DNA of 17,442 nt from positions 1-17,442 of the forward strand of contig CAZHGN010000027.1 in NCBI GenBank assembly GCA_964532155.1, given 5' to 3'. The position numbers and the translations under genes were made by a program. The notes below the pieces were generated by a model. It ran no database searches. It worked only from the letters and a program-made list of their open reading frames with translations, and was not told the origin of the DNA. The DNA is from HGM11416 sp964532155. GTDB lineage: Bacteria; Bacillota; Clostridia; Christensenellales; Borkfalkiaceae. Shown here piece by piece: positions 14,420-17,442 of the stretch. How positions within the stretch are numbered: position 1 is the first letter of the stretch; every line of letters begins with the position of its first letter.

Positions 14420-16093
14420 ATGACGGTAAAAAGCGATATCGAAATTGCGCAGGCGGCACGCTTGCGTTCAATAAAAACAATTGCCAAAAAAGCCGAAATA
14501 CCGCACGCGGCGCTGTTACCGCGCGGAAAATTCGTTGCTAAAATAGATTGCGCGTTTGCCGAAAACTATAAGGAAAAGGGCAAACTCGTGCTGGTAACCG
14601 CACTCACGCCGACAAAATCGGGCGAGGGCAAAACGACGGTTACGATAGGACTTGCCGACGCGCTCGGACTAATAGGCAAAAAAACGGTAGTTGCTCTGCG
14701 CGAACCGTCGCTCGGTCCGGTATTCGGGCTTAAAGGCGGAGCAACCGGCGGCGGCTATTCTCAGGTCGTGCCTATGGAAGATATAAATTTGCATTTTACC
14801 GGCGACATACACGCGGTCGGCGCGGCGAATAACTTGCTCGCCGCAATGCTCGATAACCATATTATGCAGGGCAACGAACTTAAAATCGACTTAAATCGTA
14901 TTACTTGGAAGCGTTGCGTGGATATGAACGACAGACAACTGCGGTTCGTTACCGACGGACAGGGCGGCGGCAAGAACGGAGTGGAGCGCAAAGACGGCTT
15001 CGATATTACCGTTGCGTCCGAGGTAATGGCGGTTTTGTGTTTGGCAAGCGACGTTACCGATTTAAAGCGGCGGCTTGGCAATATCGTAGTCGCTTACGAT
15101 ATACAAGGCAGACCGATTACTTGTCGCGACCTAAAAGCGGACGGCGCTATGGCGGCTTTGCTTGTCGACGCGTTAAAGCCTAATTTGGTGCAAACTCTCG
15201 GCGGCACGCCGGCAATAGTTCACGGCGGTCCGTTTGCTAATATTGCGCACGGCTGTAATTCGGTCGTGGCAACGCGGCTTGCGCTAAAACTTGCCGATTA
15301 CGCCGTTACGGAGGCGGGCTTCGGTGCCGATTTAGGCGCAGAAAAGTTTTTCGATATAAAATGCTCGTCGGCAAAATTAAGACCGTCGGCTTGCGTAGTA
15401 GTTGCGACCGTGCGCGCGCTGAAAATGCACGGCGGCGTTTCGCAAGACCATTTAAAAACCGAAAATATCGCGGCGATGGAAAAAGGTTTTGCCAACCTTT
15501 TGCGCCACGTCGATAACGTAACGAGCGTTTACCGCTTGCCGTGCCTTGTTGCGATAAACCGTTTCGCGACCGATACTCAAGGCGAACTTAAAAGACTTGT
15601 CGAACTGTGTTCTGCTCGCGGCGTAAAGGCTATCGTTTCAAACGTTTGGGGCAAAGGCGGCAAGGGCGCGAAAGAGCTTGCAAGTGCGGTCGTCGACGTT
15701 TGCGAAAACTGTCAAAATTCCTTTACGCCTTGCTACGATTTGACTCTTCCGATAAAAGAAAAAATCGAAGCGGTTGTAAAAAAAGTGTACCGCGGCGACG
15801 GAGTAGAATATACCGAGCAAGCCGAAAAATCTATTTCGGCGGCGGAAAAGAACGGCTACGGCGGTTTGCCCGTATGCATTGCAAAAACGCAATATTCGTT
15901 CTCGGACGATCCGACCGCGATTTGCGCACCGACGGGCTTTACGGTTACCGTAAGGGATATTAAGGTTTCGGCGGGCGCCGGCTTTATTGTCGTTTATCTC
16001 GGTGACGTTTTGACCATGCCCGGGCTGCCTAAACATCCCGCCGCGGAAAATATCGACGTAACGGAAGACGGCAAAATCGTCGGGTTGTTCTAA
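14420..16093 (+). CDS. fhs: Formate-tetrahydrofolate ligase
   Basis: A 557-residue cytosolic enzyme, full family length, making 10-formyl-THF from formate, ATP and THF: the entry of formate into one-carbon metabolism and, in acetogens, the methyl branch of the Wood-Ljungdahl pathway. The ATP loop TPTKSGEGKTT (63-73) is followed by REPSLGPVFGLKGGATGGGY and VPMEDINLHFTGD, all nearly invariant in the family. The C-terminal MPGLPKHPAAENID contributes to the folate site. GAGGAG (14406-14411) overlaps the end of thiN and precedes ATG 14420. No folD, metF or other Wood-Ljungdahl gene is in the window, so a role in purine or serine-linked one-carbon supply is as likely as acetogenesis. Confidence 0.97.
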   Translation: MTVKSDIEIAQAARLRSIKTIAKKAEIPHAALLPRGKFVAKIDCAFAENYKEKGKLVLVTALTPTKSGEGKTTVTIGLADALGLIGKKTVVALREPSLGPVFGLKGGATGGGYSQVVPMEDINLHFTGDIHAVGAANNLLAAMLDNHIMQGNELKIDLNRITWKRCVDMNDRQLRFVTDGQGGGKNGVERKDGFDITVASEVMAVLCLASDVTDLKRRLGNIVVAYDIQGRPITCRDLKADGAMAALLVDALKPNLVQTLGGTPAIVHGGPFANIAHGCNSVVATRLALKLADYAVTEAGFGADLGAEKFFDIKCSSAKLRPSACVVVATVRALKMHGGVSQDHLKTENIAAMEKGFANLLRHVDNVTSVYRLPCLVAINRFATDTQGELKRLVELCSARGVKAIVSNVWGKGGKGAKELASAVVDVCENCQNSFTPCYDLTLPIKEKIEAVVKKVYRGDGVEYTEQAEKSISAAEKNGYGGLPVCIAKTQYSFSDDPTAICAPTGFTVTVRDIKVSAGAGFIVVYLGDVLTMPGLPKHPAAENIDVTEDGKIVGLF

Positions 16094-16125
16094 GCAACGT
16101 AACAATTTTTTAGGACAAAACTCAT

Positions 16126-16317
16126 ATGTATATTTGGTCGGGTATATTGGTCGAAGACGAGCTCGAAACCCTTAAAAACAGTGCTATAGCCTTAGAAAAG
16201 GAATTGGATATCCCCACGCTTTTCGATTTTCCGATGCATGTTTCAACGAAGATTTCGTTTGACTTAAAAGGCGAAAAATATTTAAAAGCGGTAAAACGCA
16301 CGATTTTAAAATTATAA
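16126..16317 (+). pseudogene. Truncated 2H phosphoesterase-like ORF (2'-5' RNA ligase superfamily N-terminus)
   Basis: 63 residues opening MYIWSGILVEDELETLKNSA and carrying FPMHVSTKISFDL (35-47), which resembles the first half of 2H phosphoesterases including the first H-x-[S/T] motif (H38-V-S40). The family needs two such motifs in about 170-190 residues. The second half is absent in all frames downstream, where dispersed-element copy E begins 16 bases after the stop. AGGA lies ten bases before the ATG, so it may still be translated. A degraded gene is the simplest reading; a short stand-alone protein is possible. The family assignment rests on a short match and is tentative. It lies 32 bases after fhs and could be its last operon member. 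Confidence 0.45.
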
Positions 16318-16333
16318 AGAGAGTGCCGCTTAA

Positions 16334-16378
16334 AAAAGTAGGGCTATAAGCCCGAAAACGGCTATTTACGGCTATTTT
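16334..16378 (+). repeat. Dispersed intergenic element, copy E, with a duplicated end
   Basis: Starts AAAAGTAGGGCTATAAG, 27 of 34 positions match the consensus, and the terminal ACGGCTATTT is repeated in tandem (16358-16367 and 16368-16377). GGGCT-ATA-AGCCC forms a perfect small hairpin. It lies 16 bases after the truncated 2H ORF and before the pyrophosphatase gene, in their orientation. Confidence 0.6.
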
Positions 16379-16443
16379 ATTATTAGTAATACAAATAAAA
16401 GCGCAGAGACTTTTAACAGTTGAACGCTTTAAGGAGAAGAAAA

Positions 16444-17334
16444 ATGTCTAATCTTTGGCACGACGTATCCGACGAAAGAATTTCCCCCGAGGATTTTTTA
16501 TGCGTAATCGAGATAAGCAAGGGCAGTAAGAAAAAATACGAGCTTGACAAGCAGACCGGGTATATTATTCTCGACCGAATTTTATACACGTCAACGCACT
16601 ATCCGGCAAACTACGGCTTTATTCCCAAAACGCTCGGCGACGACGGCGATCCGCTCGACGTTCTTCTGTTGTGCTCCGAATCGCTCGATCCGCTCACCCT
16701 TTGCAGAGCGTACCCGATCGGCGTTATCGCTATGGTCGATAACGGTCGTTTCGACGAAAAAATTATTGCCATTCCCTTTTCAGATCCGACCTATAATTGC
16801 TATACCGACATATCCGAATTGCCTGCTCATATTTTCGAGGAAATGCGCCATTTTTTCACGGTGTATAAGAACTTGGAGGGAATGGAAACCGCGGTAGAGC
16901 AGGTAAGCGGAAGGGAGCGTGCAATAGAGGTAATTCGTCAAACGCTCGATCTTTATAAAAGGACTTTTTCAGACAAAACGTCGGGCTATAAGTCGATTAA
17001 CACGGTAGAAATGCGCCTTGCGCCAAGTCCTTTCGAAATGATAAAAAGCGGGGATAAGGTGTATGAACTGCGCCTTTACGACGAAAAGCGGCGGCTTATA
17101 AAGATAGGCGACGTTATTCGTTTTACTCAAACGGAAAGCGGCGAAACTATTTCTTGTACCGTCACCGCAGTCTTGCAGTTTAAGAACTTTAATGAATTAT
17201 ACGCCGCGCTCCCGTACGACGAAATCGGCTATTTACCTCACGAAAAAGCCGATCCGTCCGACATGAACGCCTATTATACGGACGAAGAAATCGACAAATA
17301 CGGCGTCGTTGCGATTAAATTGAATTTAAACTGA
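16444..17334 (+). CDS. Inorganic pyrophosphatase fused to an ASCH domain
   Basis: A 296-residue cytosolic protein. Residues 1-178 are a complete family I soluble pyrophosphatase that hydrolyses PPi to two phosphates. Residues E23, K31/Y32/E33, Y57, the signature DGDPLD (D67, D69, D72), D104/K106 in FDEKIIAIP, and Y141/K142 correspond to the metal- and PPi-binding residues of the E. coli enzyme. Residues about 186-296 are an ASCH domain: EMRLAPSPFEMIKSGDKVYELRLYDEKRR contains the family G-x-K-x-x-E-x-R (G203, K205, E208, R210), then IKIGDVIRF and YYTDEEIDKYGVVAIKL. ASCH domains bind RNA or modified nucleosides; E. coli YqfB, an ASCH protein, hydrolyses N4-acetylcytidine. Both halves look intact and share one frame. 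AAGGAG (16431-16436) sets ATG 16444; an in-frame start at 16420 overlaps that site. The job of the fusion is unknown. Confidence 0.9.
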   Translation: MSNLWHDVSDERISPEDFLCVIEISKGSKKKYELDKQTGYIILDRILYTSTHYPANYGFIPKTLGDDGDPLDVLLLCSESLDPLTLCRAYPIGVIAMVDNGRFDEKIIAIPFSDPTYNCYTDISELPAHIFEEMRHFFTVYKNLEGMETAVEQVSGRERAIEVIRQTLDLYKRTFSDKTSGYKSINTVEMRLAPSPFEMIKSGDKVYELRLYDEKRRLIKIGDVIRFTQTESGETISCTVTAVLQFKNFNELYAALPYDEIGYLPHEKADPSDMNAYYTDEEIDKYGVVAIKLNLN

Positions 17335-17406
17335 AAAGCAAACGGTTTTTCACACGATTTTTTCAATAAAAAATGCAATAAAATGCGATTAAAATTGAAA
17401 ATTGCG

Positions 17407-17435
17407 TTGACAAACTTTTCGTATAGTGATAATAT
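17407..17435 (+). promoter_or_regulatory. Promoter reading out of the right edge
   Basis: Perfect -35 TTGACA (17407-17412), 17-bp spacer, -10 TAATAT (17430-17435) with extended TGA. Just upstream, 17371-17405 contains AT-rich units at about 10-bp steps (AAATGCAATA, AAATGCGATT, AAAATTGAAA), which could be an UP element or operator. The gene served is outside the window. Confidence 0.65.
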
Positions 17436-17442
17436 GTATATA

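Noticed and set aside
17333..17364. Possible terminator after the pyrophosphatase-ASCH gene
   Set aside because: The only hairpin is a six-pair AT stem (TGAAAA/TTTTCA) overlapping the stop codon, with the T run displaced; not convincing.

Overview
The window reads as chromosomal DNA of a Gram-positive anaerobe, most likely an uncultured member of the Clostridia (Bacillota). The reasons are strong AAGGAG-type ribosome binding sites, sigma-A-like promoters, AT-rich intergenic DNA, and a typical clostridial gene set: formate-tetrahydrofolate ligase, an M42 peptidase, DUF975 and DUF1508 proteins, a BaiN/HI0933-type and a COG2509-type flavoprotein, and a Rho with a long N-terminal insertion. The lineage is inferred from content only. 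No rRNA, tRNA, CRISPR array, transposase or phage gene was seen.

Left end (1-2590): a terminator of a gene off the left edge, about 180 bases with nothing recognisable, then a small XRE regulator (minus) divergent from a multi-spanning membrane protein (plus). That protein is a chimera: an AT-rich, unrecognised membrane module joined in frame to a higher-GC DUF975 domain. Two near-identical operator-like boxes 30 bp apart sit on its promoter. Middle-left (2589-6935): an M42 aminopeptidase (minus), divergent from a glutamine-dependent NAD+ synthetase carrying an N-terminal XRE helix-turn-helix (plus), then a membrane-anchored double-DUF1508 protein (minus).

Centre (7134-12296): two FAD flavoproteins in a tight pair, a metallo-beta-lactamase-fold hydrolase, and transcription terminator Rho with a Q/N/G/Y-rich insertion. 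Right (12384-17334): a class I glutamine amidotransferase-like peptidase C26 (minus), then the closely spaced genes mtnN-thiN-fhs (adenosyl-thioether salvage, thiamine diphosphate synthesis, one-carbon entry), a truncated 2H-phosphoesterase-like ORF, and an inorganic pyrophosphatase fused to an ASCH domain. A good promoter at the right edge points out of the window.

Most genes are housekeeping metabolism (NAD, thiamine, folate one-carbon, pyrophosphate, SAM by-products). The unusual content is architectural: HTH-NadE, pyrophosphatase-ASCH, the AT-rich/DUF975 chimera, a Rho with a prion-like segment, and a dispersed element of about 34 bp present in five copies, each in the intergenic DNA just beyond a stop codon.
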